NCBI GenBank assembly: GCA_030052745.1
Contig: JANBVO010000001.1
Span: 1,612,001-1,676,000 of the forward strand
Length of the DNA: 64,000 bases
From: Pleurostoma richardsiae
Taxonomy: Eukaryota > Ascomycota > Sordariomycetes > Calosphaeriales > Pleurostomataceae
Direction: 5' to 3'
In this document: positions 33,901 to 45,602 of the stretch, one piece after another
Layout of the letters: each line of letters opens with the position of its first letter
Position numbering within the stretch: position 1 is the stretch's first letter
Notes under the pieces: generated by a model
What the model was told of the DNA's origin: nothing
The model's database searches: none
The model's input: the letters and a program-made list of their open reading frames with translations, nothing else
Position numbers and translations under genes: made by a program

Positions 33901-34248
33901 CAGGATCTTCTCTTGCAGCATGTTATGTGATTTCTGGGCGAGGCGAGTTAGGAGGAAGTTCAGCGGTATGAAGTTCTCGGTGATGTGAATGAGTTCGTCT
34001 GGCAGGTCGTTCATTTTGCTTCGCTTGTCAAGCTGTACCGGCCCTCCACTGCCTTTGCCTTGAGTGTGATCAGTCTCCGTTGCGCCGTCGTATCCACCAT
34101 TCAAAGTTGCTGAGTTGGCAGTGGCCTTGCCTTTCTCCGGAGACCCTTCGTGCTTGACAGAAACAGCGCCATTAACACCGTTGACCCTATCATGGTTTGA
34201 GTGGATGCCATTGTGCGAGCCGTTCTCCATCTTGGAGACGGAGAGCAT
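30919..34248 (-). CDS. MED14: Mediator complex subunit 14 (Rgr1/Med14)
   Basis: The backbone subunit joining head, middle and tail of the Mediator co-activator in the nucleus. Three exons (34248-33535, 33481-32280, 32227-30919) give 1,074 residues. After a Gly/Asn/Ser-rich lead comes the Med14 N-terminal domain (DLPDELIHITENFIPLNFLL, then RKAELVSKLIDLKAHLN). Exon 1 joins exon 2 at WMPE-FNYIEPPPLTPEEQL, a well-conserved Med14 block. The rest is the long alpha/beta tail-contacting region, ending in Ser/Thr-rich sequence and VVVLDD. The start could be ATG 34248 or ATG 34230 (MENGSHNG, better context); the frame above 34248 has no ATG. Confidence 0.93.
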
Positions 34249-35623
34249 CTCGCGCGACAACCGTCCCTGGGCCAATGTTGAGGATCCCTATCTCGATGTT
34301 AAGATGTTATGGGCCTTCGCACGATTGTCCACCAAAATCAGATCCTAGACAAGTATGAGGTCCACAGAAGGCAGAAGGGGCGCGCGACAGTTGCGCGACA
34401 GTTTCGCACACGGCTGACCCCAGTCGAGCAATTCAGCCTCTATGGGATACCGCTAACCGCCATCAATGAGACGGCGGTGCCGGGCGGCAGTTCTCAGACT
34501 GGCGACCCAAGACCCCAGCGCAGGTTCATGCGATTCCCATATATCCTTAGTCAATTTCGCCGCCGTCAAATGGGTGGTCGGATGAGGGCCGGAGCGGACG
34601 TTGCACGCTTTCGGTAGTGGGTTGGAGAAGCGAGAGTCGCGACGCGCTCCGAGAGTCGGGTATACCGGGGCGCGAGGAAAGAGCCACAAGCCTAGTGATG
34701 AAGAGGCCTGTACAGATGATACGAGTGTGAGTCTCCCAGAATGACCGTCGGGCGGCCTCGCTGTCCGTGGCAGAAATGGTGATGTGGTGATGAGACGCAA
34801 GGGCAGGAAAGAAAGCGACGACCTGCTTTCTTTCACGAGGCGGCGCCCAGCCCAAATCGCCCTTGGTACGTACTGGAGTCACGTGAGCGAGACTGAGCTA
34901 TAGGCTGACCGGGGGTGCTTTCGTGCAGCGGAACAACAGCCGCGGATCTTCTTACTATGGTAATCTTCGTATCGGCGCTTATCTTATCGCTCAAATACAT
35001 CATCGTCATCCAATCTTGCCGTCCCGTCTCAGCCTCAGCCGGGGTACTCTCTATAAGAACCTCAGCTTTGACAGGTCGCAAGCGACCGATATATTACGCT
35101 GCCCTGGTGTGTAGATGGGTAGGGGCTTCTTATAAATGAAACGACCGGTTTCCACAATAATCCCAACACAGGATGAAGCAGATTGACTGTCTCAAGGTAC
35201 TGGGAGGAAAAGCTGCGACACAGATTATACGGGATTGCCTTCCCTGGAGCCGAATGCTACGGCAATTTCACATCGCGACACAGCGTATATGGCCACGTTG
35301 GACAAGGTCTTCGTTTTTCTATCCTCCTAAGCAGACCGGACATAAGATCAGACTACGAACCATTGCTCCCCGTTCCCATAGCAGCCCCTTGCATCTATCT
35401 ACGGAGCATATGAACGACAGTGTACCTGTCCCTTCCAGGGTCCCAGTGAACGAAGAACGCCCCGTAGCCAGTTTTGGTCCAGCACGCTACAGGTATGCTT
35501 CGATGAGGCCGTTGGCGCGCACAAGTACGCTTAGCTAACCATTCTCAGGCGTTATTATCTAGAAGTGTTTCCATGCTGCCTCATTTCCGTTTGCACAAAT
35601 GCATAGTCCAAGTGCCCATCGAC
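34249..35623. other. Intergenic region
   Basis: Promoter of MED14 and 3' region of the glucose-6-phosphate dehydrogenase gene, 1.4 kb. Small open frames (for example 35173-35538) show no recognisable features. Confidence 0.5.
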
Positions 35624-37576
35624 TTACAACTTCTGTCCAGGCTGCGCAGCAGACGTTGTTGGCCACTGATAACCAGCTGCGTCACTGAATTTGTATCCGT
35701 ACGAGGCAGTGAAGTCATCAAGTACGGCGGGACCACGAGAGCCTAGAGAGACCGTCAGAAAAACGTACCGAGGCCGAAAAGCCGAGTATCGGCTGCCACT
35801 TACCATACGGGTATTCCATCGGAATGATCTCCTTGTTGTCATCGAGATAGTGGAGGAGAGGAGTAAAGATCCTCCAGCTAGCATCGAGCTCATCGTCACG
35901 GACAAAGTTGGAATGGTCGCCCTTCAGGCAGTCGAGGATCAACGACTCGTATGCCTCAGGGATCTTGAGGTCAGAGAAGCGCCGCCGATAGGTAAGGTCG
36001 AGCTCTGTGACGACAGTCTGCATGCTGAGACCAGGGAGCTTGGAGTTCATCTTAATGTAGACACTCTCGTTCGGCTGGATCCTCATGACGAGTTCGTTGC
36101 GAGGAATATCCTTGAAGATGCCCGACGTAACGTCCTTGAACTGGATGCGAATCTCGGTCTTCTGCTCATTAAGCGCCTTTCCGGCCTTCATGATGAAAGG
36201 CACACCGTCCCAACGCTCGTTCTTGATGTAGGCAACAAGGGCGCAGAAGGTTGGGCAGCGTGAATCCTTGGGAACTGTGTCATCCTCCTTGTAGGAAGGC
36301 TTACTTCCATCCAGAGACCTTCCATACTGGCCGATGATGACATTCTTGGGCTCAATAGCGGGGATGGCACGAAGAACCCGGACCTTCTCGTCTCGGATGT
36401 CCTCAGCGGAGAATGAGATTGGCCGTTCCATTGCAAGCAGGGTTAGAACCTGAAGCAGGTGGTTCTGCATGACGTCCCGGACGATACCGAACTCGTCAAA
36501 GTACCCTCCCCGTCCTTCCGTCCCGAATGGCTCCTTGAAGGTGATCTGGACATTGTCGATATGATGGCGGTTCCAAGTAGCGCCGAGGAAAGAGTTGCCG
36601 AAGCGCAGGATGAGAATGTTCTTCACCATCTCCTTTCCAAGATAATGGTCAATGCGGTAGATTTCTTCCTCCTTCCAGTCGGGCTCCAGTGACTTTTGCA
36701 GCTCTCTGGAGCTGGCCAGATCCTTGCCGAACGGCTTCTCGACCTGGAGAAAAGAGGCAGGGTTAGCCATTCAGTAGAGTAGAGCCAGAGACGAAGGCCA
36801 ACTTACGACAATGCGGGCGACGCCGTTGGTGGGATAACAGCACTTCTTCAAATGCTGGGAGACGATGGTGAACACACTAGGGGGCAGCGCCATGTAGAAC
36901 AGCCGATGTGATTCTGGCCGTCCCTTCTCCAGCTCCTCGAGGTGCTTGTTGAGATTCTGGAAGGAGTCGTCCCGATCGTACTGGCCTGAGACGTACGTGC
37001 AAAGCGAGCAGAACTCCTCGAGCATCTGCTCCATGTCCTTGGTCGGAGTCTTGATGTACGACTTGATCCTCCGCAAGTACTCCTCGTGGTCCATCTTAGT
37101 CCGGGCATATCCAACAATCTTGATGTCCTTAGGCAAGAACTGGTTTCGGTACTTGGATGGTTGTTAGCTCTTCGGAATCGAGTCAAGCCGCCATGTCGCC
37201 GCGGAACTTACAAGGCCAAAAAGGGCAGGGTACTGCGCGCAGTTAGCAGGATGTCAGTGAGATCGGGGAGGTAGCGGCGTACCGTCTTCTTCTTGGCGAG
37301 ATCGCCAGAGGCGCCGAGAACAACAATGACGGTGTTCTCCTTTAGCTCCATCGAGCTACCAAAAACAATTAGTATCAGTGTTCCCGAAATACTGGTGGTT
37401 GAGCTGCGTCGCCCATGAAGCGTCGAGCGCTGTACGGCGAGCTCGGTGCGATGACGTCCCGGGGCTTGCTGGCGCAGTCCGAGCAAGCTCCGCACAGCTC
37501 AAATGAACCAGCGGATAAATGAGGTCGTTGAGTGGCGGGGTACTTACCCAGCGGCGGAGTGCAAATCGGAAGACAT
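35624..37576 (-). CDS. ZWF1: Glucose-6-phosphate 1-dehydrogenase
   Basis: The NADP-dependent first enzyme of the oxidative pentose phosphate pathway, cytosolic. Six exons (37576-37548, 37355-37283, 37232-37212, 37151-36807, 36743-35804, 35742-35624) give 508 residues, the normal size. Landmarks are the coenzyme loop LGASGDLAKKK, VEKPFGKDL and the substrate-binding RIDHYLGKE with its active-site His. The N-terminus is cut by three introns; exon 3 is 21 nt and codes only YPALFGL. The first intron (192 nt) is long for this window and could host regulation. Expression of this gene is usually linked to redox and nitrogen demand (family knowledge). Confidence 0.96.
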
Positions 37577-39484
37577 GGTCGACGTGCGAGACACAGAACT
37601 CTAGGATGACTCGGATAGATGAGAACAGGAGGAAGGAGGGCGATAGGAGAGAAGTCGAGCTTGCGACTTTTGTTGTTGGGGAGATCGGAGGGCTAGAGGG
37701 AATTAGAGAGTCCGAAGCTTTCCAAGGCTTGGAAATCGGGGTTAATGGATATTTGAGATGCTGAGGGGCAGGTGGGCGATGCGGCAGGAATGGGAGGGGA
37801 GCTAAGGTGCTGCGCTACGTAAGGGAACTTTTTTGAAGCAGCTCGGAGGGGAGCTTACTCAGAGTCCCGCTGCCCCAACTAATAGCAAAAAGACGCAGCA
37901 AAAGCCTCCGTGGAGGGTTATTGAATGCATCCACTCATAACACCTCTGCATCGGGAGCACTGTCAATGACTTGAGGCTTCCAGTGAATACCGATCTCGCT
38001 TATGTTCAAGTGTTGCTTACTTACTGCGAGCTCCGCCTGAAGCTACGAGCCGCTGGCGGCGACGAGACAAGCTCTACGTTATCCATAGACCCCGAGGCGA
38101 TGAGCGGCGAGTTCTAGTTGACGCCGAGACTGATAACGCTCTACACAACTGCACGGCTGGAAGCCAGTCAATCAATTACTGATGTATGACAACATCGAGG
38201 GTCAAATCGTTACTGTGATATCAATTGCAGTACTGAGACCGCCAGTTGGATCGGCCAGCATATTGGCGAACAGCCTTCTTAGTGTTACCCTACAGAGCAC
38301 AACTGTTTCATATGCAACTCAGTAGATACTGACAAGGCTTCGCGGCTTTATCTGCCTGCGTACCTTCTCCTGACCTGAAAAGGCCCCTTTTTCTTTGACA
38401 TTCCGTGACCAGGGCTAGTCACCCCATTGCACGAGTGTTGCTTAACATAGCGAGGCAGCTCGGATTACTACTCAGAGCGGACCTTGCCAGCCTCCCCTAC
38501 AATGTTGAATGGAGACCCCTCGGCTTCGGATTTTAGCAGAAACGTCAGGGCGAAACCCAGCTGAGGAGCTCCATTTTGCCGCAAATTTTGTAGCATCGTC
38601 GTCCAGGAGCTCGCTCATATCTATTTCGCTTAGGGGTGAGAGCTCTCTCTCTCTGGGGGTAGACGCACATCAGGCAGATTGAGATATGTTAGGGACATGC
38701 TATACCAGAATATGCGAGACTCCCCTAACTCCGTACCTTAGTCAGGGGTTGTGAACGATACAGGCAGTATTGCTGTCGCCGGCTCGGCGCTGAAATGGCT
38801 TCGGCGCATTTTTACGGAGATACTTATTTAGTTCCAGGTTGTCTGCCCATGCATTGTGCAGCCGGTCCAATCCTGGGTGGTCCGCTTGAGATCTCTTCTC
38901 CATCGGGTAATGAATGCTGACAGATACTCGCAGACAAAATGCATAGATGTTCACCTCTAGCATAAGCGACCAGATGGGCTTCGCTAGAAGGGGCGGAAAG
39001 GCACTGCTATTCCAAAGGACGTCTATTTCTCCTTTTCATACGGAGAAGTCGCGACGACAGACGTGACACCCTAGGCAACTTTGTGCGAGTTCTGCGCGAC
39101 AACCGTGATGATCTTGAGACTCGGCCGCTTCGGAAGCGCCTGTCTCGCCAGCGCCGATGTCGTCACGCTTGTTGGCAGTGGGCTCCGTCAATGATGTTGA
39201 GGGTGGGGAAGGGCCGAAATCGAGGTGCTGAGCATCAGCCACAGTACGTGGAGAAACGCCACAGATCACCAGCCACCCTCTCGCTCGGCGCCACATCAAA
39301 TCTGGGGCCCACTCAACTTGCGGGCTGTAACCGGCGGTGGATTTTCTTGCCTCCGACAGAAAATGCACAACCCTAATCCAATTTTCTGACCAAGCCTCGA
39401 GAACGAACAGCCATCGTCAGTCCAGCAGCAACCAACCTTCCTTCACCCAACGGAGCGACAGATTGATTGAACGGCAAAGTCAAG
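37577..39484. other. Divergent intergenic region, 1.9 kb, no gene seen
   Basis: Between the divergent glucose-6-phosphate dehydrogenase and ribosomal protein starts. It contains a CT run (38642-38654), one ACTCCGTAC motif (38728-38736) and an AACCCTAA box (39370-39377). Short frames (for example minus strand 39036-39368) resemble nothing I know. Confidence 0.5.
39370..39377 (+). promoter_or_regulatory. AACCCTAA box in ribosomal protein promoter
   Basis: The sequence AACCCTAA lies about 110 bp before the eL33 start codon. The TTAGGG-binding factor Tbf1 recognises RMCCTAA/ACCCTAA-type boxes and is an ancestral activator of ribosomal protein genes in many ascomycetes. The link here is inference from motif and position. 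Confidence 0.45.
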
Positions 39485-40214
39485 ATGCCTTCAGAGTCCG
39501 GTCACAGATGTGAGTATAGAATATGCCTCGGCGCGCATTGTCGCGCGTCGTGGTCCTCTCCTCGCAGGCGCCGTTGCTCGCCTGTCCTGCGTTGCTCATT
39601 AATTCAACGTGAACACCCACTGACCGATATCTTCCTTAGTATACGTCAAGTGAGTCCAAGATACCCGATCTTTTATCGACACGCCGAACCTCGAGCGAGC
39701 GATGGGCAGCACTGGCGGAGAAGTGTTGCTGGAGGATGCGCAACAGCCGTCCGCGAGGATTGGCCTCTACGAGGATGACGGCGATGCTGACCGACGGTGA
39801 TATAGGGGTCGCCACCTGAGCTACCAGCGTGGCCGACGGAACACGCACCCGAGGACGAGTCTGATCAAGATTGAGGGCGTCGACGACACGGATGCCGCCA
39901 AGTACGTTCATCGTTTCCCGCGACGGTGTGATGACGACTAACTGAATTCCCAGCTTCTACCTTGGCAAGCGGGTTGCATATGTCTACAAGGGCCTGAAGG
40001 AGAAGCGTGGCACTAAGATTCGGGTCATCTGGGGCAAGGTCACCCGGCCACACGGTGAGCGATTCTGCCGTCCCAGTTTCGGGTCGACCGACATAGTGTG
40101 CTAATGTTGCCTCTAGGAAACTCAGGAGTTGTCCGCGCGAAGTTCACCAACCCTCTCCCCGCCAAGTCCTTCGGCGCTTCCGTTCGTATCATGCTTTACC
40201 CTTCATCCATATAA
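39485..40214 (+). CDS. RPL33: 60S ribosomal protein eL33 (L35Ae family)
   Basis: A large-subunit ribosomal protein of 109 residues, the normal size. Five exons: 39485-39509, 39640-39649, 39806-39901, 39954-40054, 40117-40214. Exon 2 is only 10 nt and supplies the YVK of the conserved start ([15 protein letters not shown]); without it the frame and conservation are lost. Other landmarks are [49 protein letters not shown] and the invariant end MLYPSSI. The two 5' introns (130 and 156 nt) are long for this genome, a common feature of fungal ribosomal protein genes. Confidence 0.96.
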
Positions 40215-43200
40215 AGACGGCTTCCGGACGGAGTTGAGTGGGAATGGTTCATGATAGGCTGCATCACGGTTTTTGGGCGAGGCTAGAGTTGGGGCGCCTT
40301 GCTCTAGCATCGAATCAATTTTGGTAGTTAAACCTACCCATATTGTGCGATTGGGGTTTCAACGTGCTTGGTCCGACACGGAATGCTTCACCCGAGAGAA
40401 CATTAGGCAGGGTCAGAGAACGAGCTGGTACTGCCATTTACGGGATTAATCCTCCCTAGGACTCGATAAAATGACGAAAAGAACCCAATCTTAACGCGCT
40501 CGAGCGCCGTTGCGACATGCTTGCTGCTGTCTTGTGCGCCTCTTGGCCTTAGAAGTCTCTGTGTAAGACCTGCTTGACATTGACGGCCACTTTCATAGTT
40601 CGATTGGTGCTAGACGAATACACATTGTCTAACGAGGTAGGAATACGATCGAATCCGGCACGCTCTTCAAGCCCCTTGGGCTATAACGTCCCCAGACAGT
40701 CGCACTCCCATACGGAGGAAGAGAACTAATCGCTTCCTAAACGAGATGAGTGACGAAGACGATCGCGAAGACTGGTACCGATCGTGTGACGAGTGTCCTA
40801 CCTGGAGTCACTGCTGACGATTCTGTGACTGAAGACAACTCCCTTTTGGAGTGGATTCTCTGCTTGAGACTAATGCTGAGATTCAAGAGAGTACTTCGTC
40901 CGGTATGCACAACAAGCATGAAGTGAGCGATGAAGCTTTGAATAACTTTGACATGTCGGCAGCACGTAGCGTCTGGGCTCCGCAGTTGCGATTATCTCTA
41001 GCCGCAGGTGTGTAAGTTAACGGTAATCGATATCTTGCCGCTGCATCACCGGAGCCTCTGATTCTCAGATGGCTAGTTGAGCGCAACTCACGCCGTAGCA
41101 TACAGGGCAGAGGATGATCCCTCTCTGCTGACCCGGAGGTCTCGACGGACATATCGGCCCCGTTTCCACTACCGGCGCGGAGGTTGAATGGGCCGAAGGC
41201 CCGTCACTTGTTACTGACAGGCGGTCAGACACCAATCCGGCAACTTGTCTCCACTCGATGACATTCTTCAGGACCAGCGAGGTTAGAAACGGCGAGGCAG
41301 CAATTGTGCAGCAACACAGGTGCCGAAGCGTGGCTATTCCAGGAAGTACCGAGGCTACAAATGGTTCCTTTCCAAAGAGACCTAATCCCGTTGCCAAGGG
41401 ACTCTCTAGCGGTCTAGCCCCCTTCCCCTCCCCAGTAAGCAGGACTACCAGACCTTGAAGGTCGACGGGGAAACAGGAATATGCATGTTCGCGGCGGCAG
41501 AGCTGCGTTGGGGTTGCAATGTCCGTTAGATAGTGGCTGGCTCGGCGCACGTCAATCTTGGACTGAGCTGCATACGAACCAGAGAACAGCGACCCCGAGA
41601 GGGCCATTGAGAGGGATGTAGCCCTTCCCAAGTCCCGGGCGTTCCGGAGCTATATCCTTGCTGTGCCAGTGGCTAGCAGAGAGTGTGTGCCCTTTTATCT
41701 TACGACGCTGCAGCTTCTTTGTCTCGATCTACCTGGACACTATAGTCCGCGCACCCTTCAAAATTCGTGTAGAGCAAAAGACCCGTTTTGGGGTTAGCAA
41801 CCATACCTTGACTTACACTGGCGCATGAGACACAGTAAAGGAACGGCCCTTTTAGACCTCTTGGCGATCGACTTGCGACGGGATTGAGCTGCTTTCCCTC
41901 TGTCGTTGTCTACGAGATATAGAAGAGTATGCAGGAGGTCTTTGTCTTGTATAATACTGAGCAGACGATATGAACCTGTTGTGTATGTACTATAGTAAGT
42001 CCATGTGTCAGCGAAGCGTCGGTACCCTAGTTTAACTGTGTTAAAAGCTGCCCCTCTGCCCCTCCAACTTGTGTACTCCAGCATTTAGAGCGCTGATCCC
42101 TTCCCAGCAAACCCACCTAGCCCCAGCATCTTGGGGTAAAGTTAGGGAGACCAGACCCTTTTTCGCCTTAACGGACGAGAGGAGGTTGTATCCCTTCTCA
42201 ACACCTATGCTATAATGGGATGGCAAGAGTTCGCAGTGCGGAATACTCCGTGCTGGGGCGGCAGGTTCGGATGCGCTGGAAGGCGGATACTGAAAAGACG
42301 AAGGTTGGGGTCCTTGATGGCCATTGGTCCGTTATATTCAAAATCCTGATGCATTGAGGATTTGCAGTTTAGGCTGCCCTGGCTGGTTCTGATTCCGGAC
42401 CTGACACGCATCTAGCACTCGGCAGCTGCCAATCCCCCGTTCCTCCGTCATCATGAGCTCAGAACATGGTCCGCAGATAATAGGTAGGAAGGGGTGGAAA
42501 AAAGAAAGTCGTGCAGGGGTGCGTAAGCTCTTGCTTAACGTCTTAGCTGGAGGTGGAGGATTGGCGTGGCCGACCCATAATCCCGCCGACCATCTTTCTG
42601 GAGCGAAACCTAATCCAAGTGCGCCATCAGAGAGCCAGATAGAGAGAGGACTGTAACGGGAGGTCGGAATCTGATCCGGCAGAGATAGCGAGCCTCGAAA
42701 CAAAGAGCCAAGAAGAGCTCCCCTACCTGCAGACGCACCGCTCTCGGGACTGAGAGAGATATGGAATGCCGTTGTGACTGGAGAGTGAGTTCCCACCGAC
42801 AAGTCCGCGTATCGATAACCAGCCGGTGGTGGAGAAGGTGTACTTTACGTGCACACAGGGCGGTACGGAGTACCGAACAGTACATGCATGCTAGGCCCTA
42901 CAAGAGGGGGAACGCTACCCGCATCCCACTTCTTTTTCTTCGGCTGGTGACGCGGGCGGTGTCGATCTGACACATCAACGTTCCTGATGGGACCAGGAAG
43001 GCTGCTTGTCCCTGTTCATGCCGTTTTCGATGGCTCTGCCGTGTCTACTCTGTACCTGTCTGCAAATTGTGCGTCGTGCCCGGCCAGCCGGCCAGGTTCC
43101 GCACCATCCGCATCAAGCTTATATTGTCTTGAGCAGCTCGATCTGGATCAGATAGAAAAGAGGCGGCGTTCCGCGGAGGGCATGAAGGGCCGAAAGAGCG

Positions 43201-45602
43201 AGATGGGGGTTCCCGGCCAGAAACAGAGAGCACAAGTGCGAAGAAGAGTCCGACTTTCTGTATCCGCGCGGCCCCTTCCTGGCGCAGCACTCTGCTAAAG
43301 GTCGCCGGTGCGAAAGGGTTGAAAAGTTAAACGCCTTGGTCAGGTACGCGGACATGTTAGTGTGGTGCTGCAGAGGTGTACCTAGGCTCGAGTAGTGTTG
43401 GCTCAACACGAGGGGCGACAACGTCTAGATCCGTGGTGTTCGATGGGTAGATCCAGTAGTTATCTAGCACCTCTGAGTCGGTAGCTCGGTGCAGGCCGGC
43501 GTGTATAGGTCGGTTGGTAGGGAGACAGAGAGGTTGCTGTCGCCGGCGAGGGAAGCTCTTCCTGGACTACTCAGGTTTCTTCGGGAGGCACATGTACCCG
43601 AGCGCGGTGGAGCGAGGTACAGCTTGAAAAAGGAGGCATACTGCGTGTCGAGATGTGCATCGTCCGGAGCAGCTGCCATCGATGGGAAGCGCATTTCCAT
43701 GATCGGTCACGTACTGTACGAAGCAAGTGAGGTACCTGCTCACGGTACGCTGCAGTACACGAAGGCGGCGCAGCTGCACATCAGCTTGGAATGTGCGCCG
43801 AAAACGAATCAGAAAACGGCCTCGGAGTGTCGAGCTGCTCCACCGACGATTCTCTGCTCACCACGCCATCACCCCATACTGAGCCAGCGAGCGAGCGAAC
43901 GTACACGCAAGTACCTACCGCACCCTACGCGGCCATCCCACCATCCCACCACCCATCTCTCCATCCGTCGCCTTCCAGATGGTACCCTCCTCTTCCTTTG
44001 GGAGATCGAGCTACGGATTCGGGGTGTGTCGTGTTCACGACTAGCTCTCACGCGCAGGAGGAAAGGAAACTGCACGGCATCCTTTTTAAAACAAACGAGT
44101 GCCGCCCTCCTTTGCGCTCTCACACCTGCTTTTTCCCCTTTCAAAACGTCTCTTCCCCACACGCAACTCGTGTCCATTGACGTCGCCCCATTGACCGACC
44201 ATCTCTCGTTCAGTATAATCCTAACCCGCCTCTCGCTGCCAGCCACTCTGCATGGTCACGGCGCCCGATATTTCTGCAATATCAGGAAGCACTCTCGTTC
44301 TTCTTTCTTCTCTCTCTTACCCTTCACTTTCTTGGCCGCCAAACACGCTCGTCGCTGCCGCCGCCATCACCGACCGCACGCAGACTCGCGTCGCTCGTAT
44401 CTGATTACGTTGTCGTATACTAATAATCACACGGCTAGTTGGTCGCTCGCTGTTTTAGTCGACTGTCGTGTCCGCTACACCCTGTCGCTTCCGCACTAGC
44501 GCCACTGTCCGCTTCGAAAGGTGAGCCCGGACGACTTTCCTTGGTGTTTCTCTGCGCATTGATGGGGGCTCTCGCCGCTACCTACGACGCCAGACAGTCT
44601 GGTATGCTTAGGACCACGGTTTAGATGCCTGTACTCATCGGGCGACTGAGTCTTACATCTGGTTGGACCAGCAGATTCTCATGTTTCAGCGCCCTCGAAG
44701 AACAATCAGCTTTCTCCTTCTTCTGCTTGTCAGGTGAATTGCAGAAAGAGTAACTAACCCTTGATACCCGTAGCCCTGCGACTGTCTTTCCGTTGTCAAA
44801 GGCGAGGGAAGCAAGCGGAACCGGGCCTTTTTTTTTACGTCAGCCCAGGATTTCAGAAACGGTTTCAGCAGCTGCGATTTGCACGGCATATTCTGCGCCC
44901 CCCAACCGCGCGATTCGCCCCTGGAAGGTTAATAGGCGACCAGACGCCAAAATTCCGACCGGGCAGAGTCTCACTTTCTCTGCCAACCGAGAAGAAAATA
45001 AAACTTTCGAAGAAAAACACGGACGACCGACGAAGTCGTACCCCATCCATCCATAAGCGCTTTCTTGGATCTCGATCTACGCGGTCCGAGCCTCTCACTC
45101 CGCAACTCCCTTGAAATTAAAGGCGCCTGGCTAGGAGCGGCTCCATCTGCCACACCCGGCCCACGATAAGCCGCCGAAGCGTTACATCCTTCCGGCGTAG
45201 TCTGTCCTCAACCCTGTCATCTGGCTGCGTTGCCCGGCCGTTGTTCTTGCGCGGCACCTCACAATCTCACCCAGCCACTCAAGACGCCAGAGTGACAAGA
45301 CAGGCCATCTGCCTTGATTTCCTCGATCTTCCGCGACAGGCCTCTCGTGGATCCACTGATAGCACCCGCCAGGACCACCAAAACCTCCACAACCCACGCC
45401 GTGGGCCTCCACCTCTGCCCTCATCCCGACAGGCGATAAGACTTAGTATCTCTTGATTGCGAGGAAACAGCTAGACGCAGCTAGACGTTAGATCCGACCG
45501 AGGATCCATCACCCGCCCCAGTCACTAAGGAACATCCCTGTGCAGCAGCCCCAGCAGCCGATCAGCCCATTCAAAAGTCGCAGCCGCCCCGTTCGAGACA
45601 AG
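40215..45602. other. 5.4-kb stretch without a recognisable gene
   Basis: No open frame here has recognisable motifs, and codon pattern and composition look random. It contains one perfect CGGTAC-GGA-GTACCG palindrome (42861-42875), and from about 44100 onward long pyrimidine-rich tracts typical of fungal promoters and leaders, probably belonging to the DUF2406 gene at 45603. A leader intron between about 44520 and 44775 is possible (donor-like GTGAGC, several acceptors). I saw no terminal repeats or transposase/polymerase motifs. A decayed element or a non-coding RNA gene cannot be excluded. Confidence 0.5.
42861..42875. repeat. GTACGGAGTAC-type palindrome
   Basis: CGGTAC-GGA-GTACCG, perfect 6-bp arms around GGA. 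Related words recur at 38728, 60287, 60489, 61279, 61454 and 62199. Confidence 0.7.

Noticed and set aside
40630-40690. Possible tRNA-like T-arm (GATCGAATCC)
   Set aside because: No matching acceptor or anticodon stems could be paired around it.
41065-42226. Short minus-strand frames considered as remnants of a mobile element
   Set aside because: No reverse transcriptase, integrase or transposase motif, no terminal repeats and no target duplication visible; left as unexplained DNA.
43489-44499. 336-codon plus-strand frame
   Set aside because: It has no ATG at its start, a Ser/Arg/His-rich composition without motifs, and overlaps pyrimidine-rich leader-like DNA.
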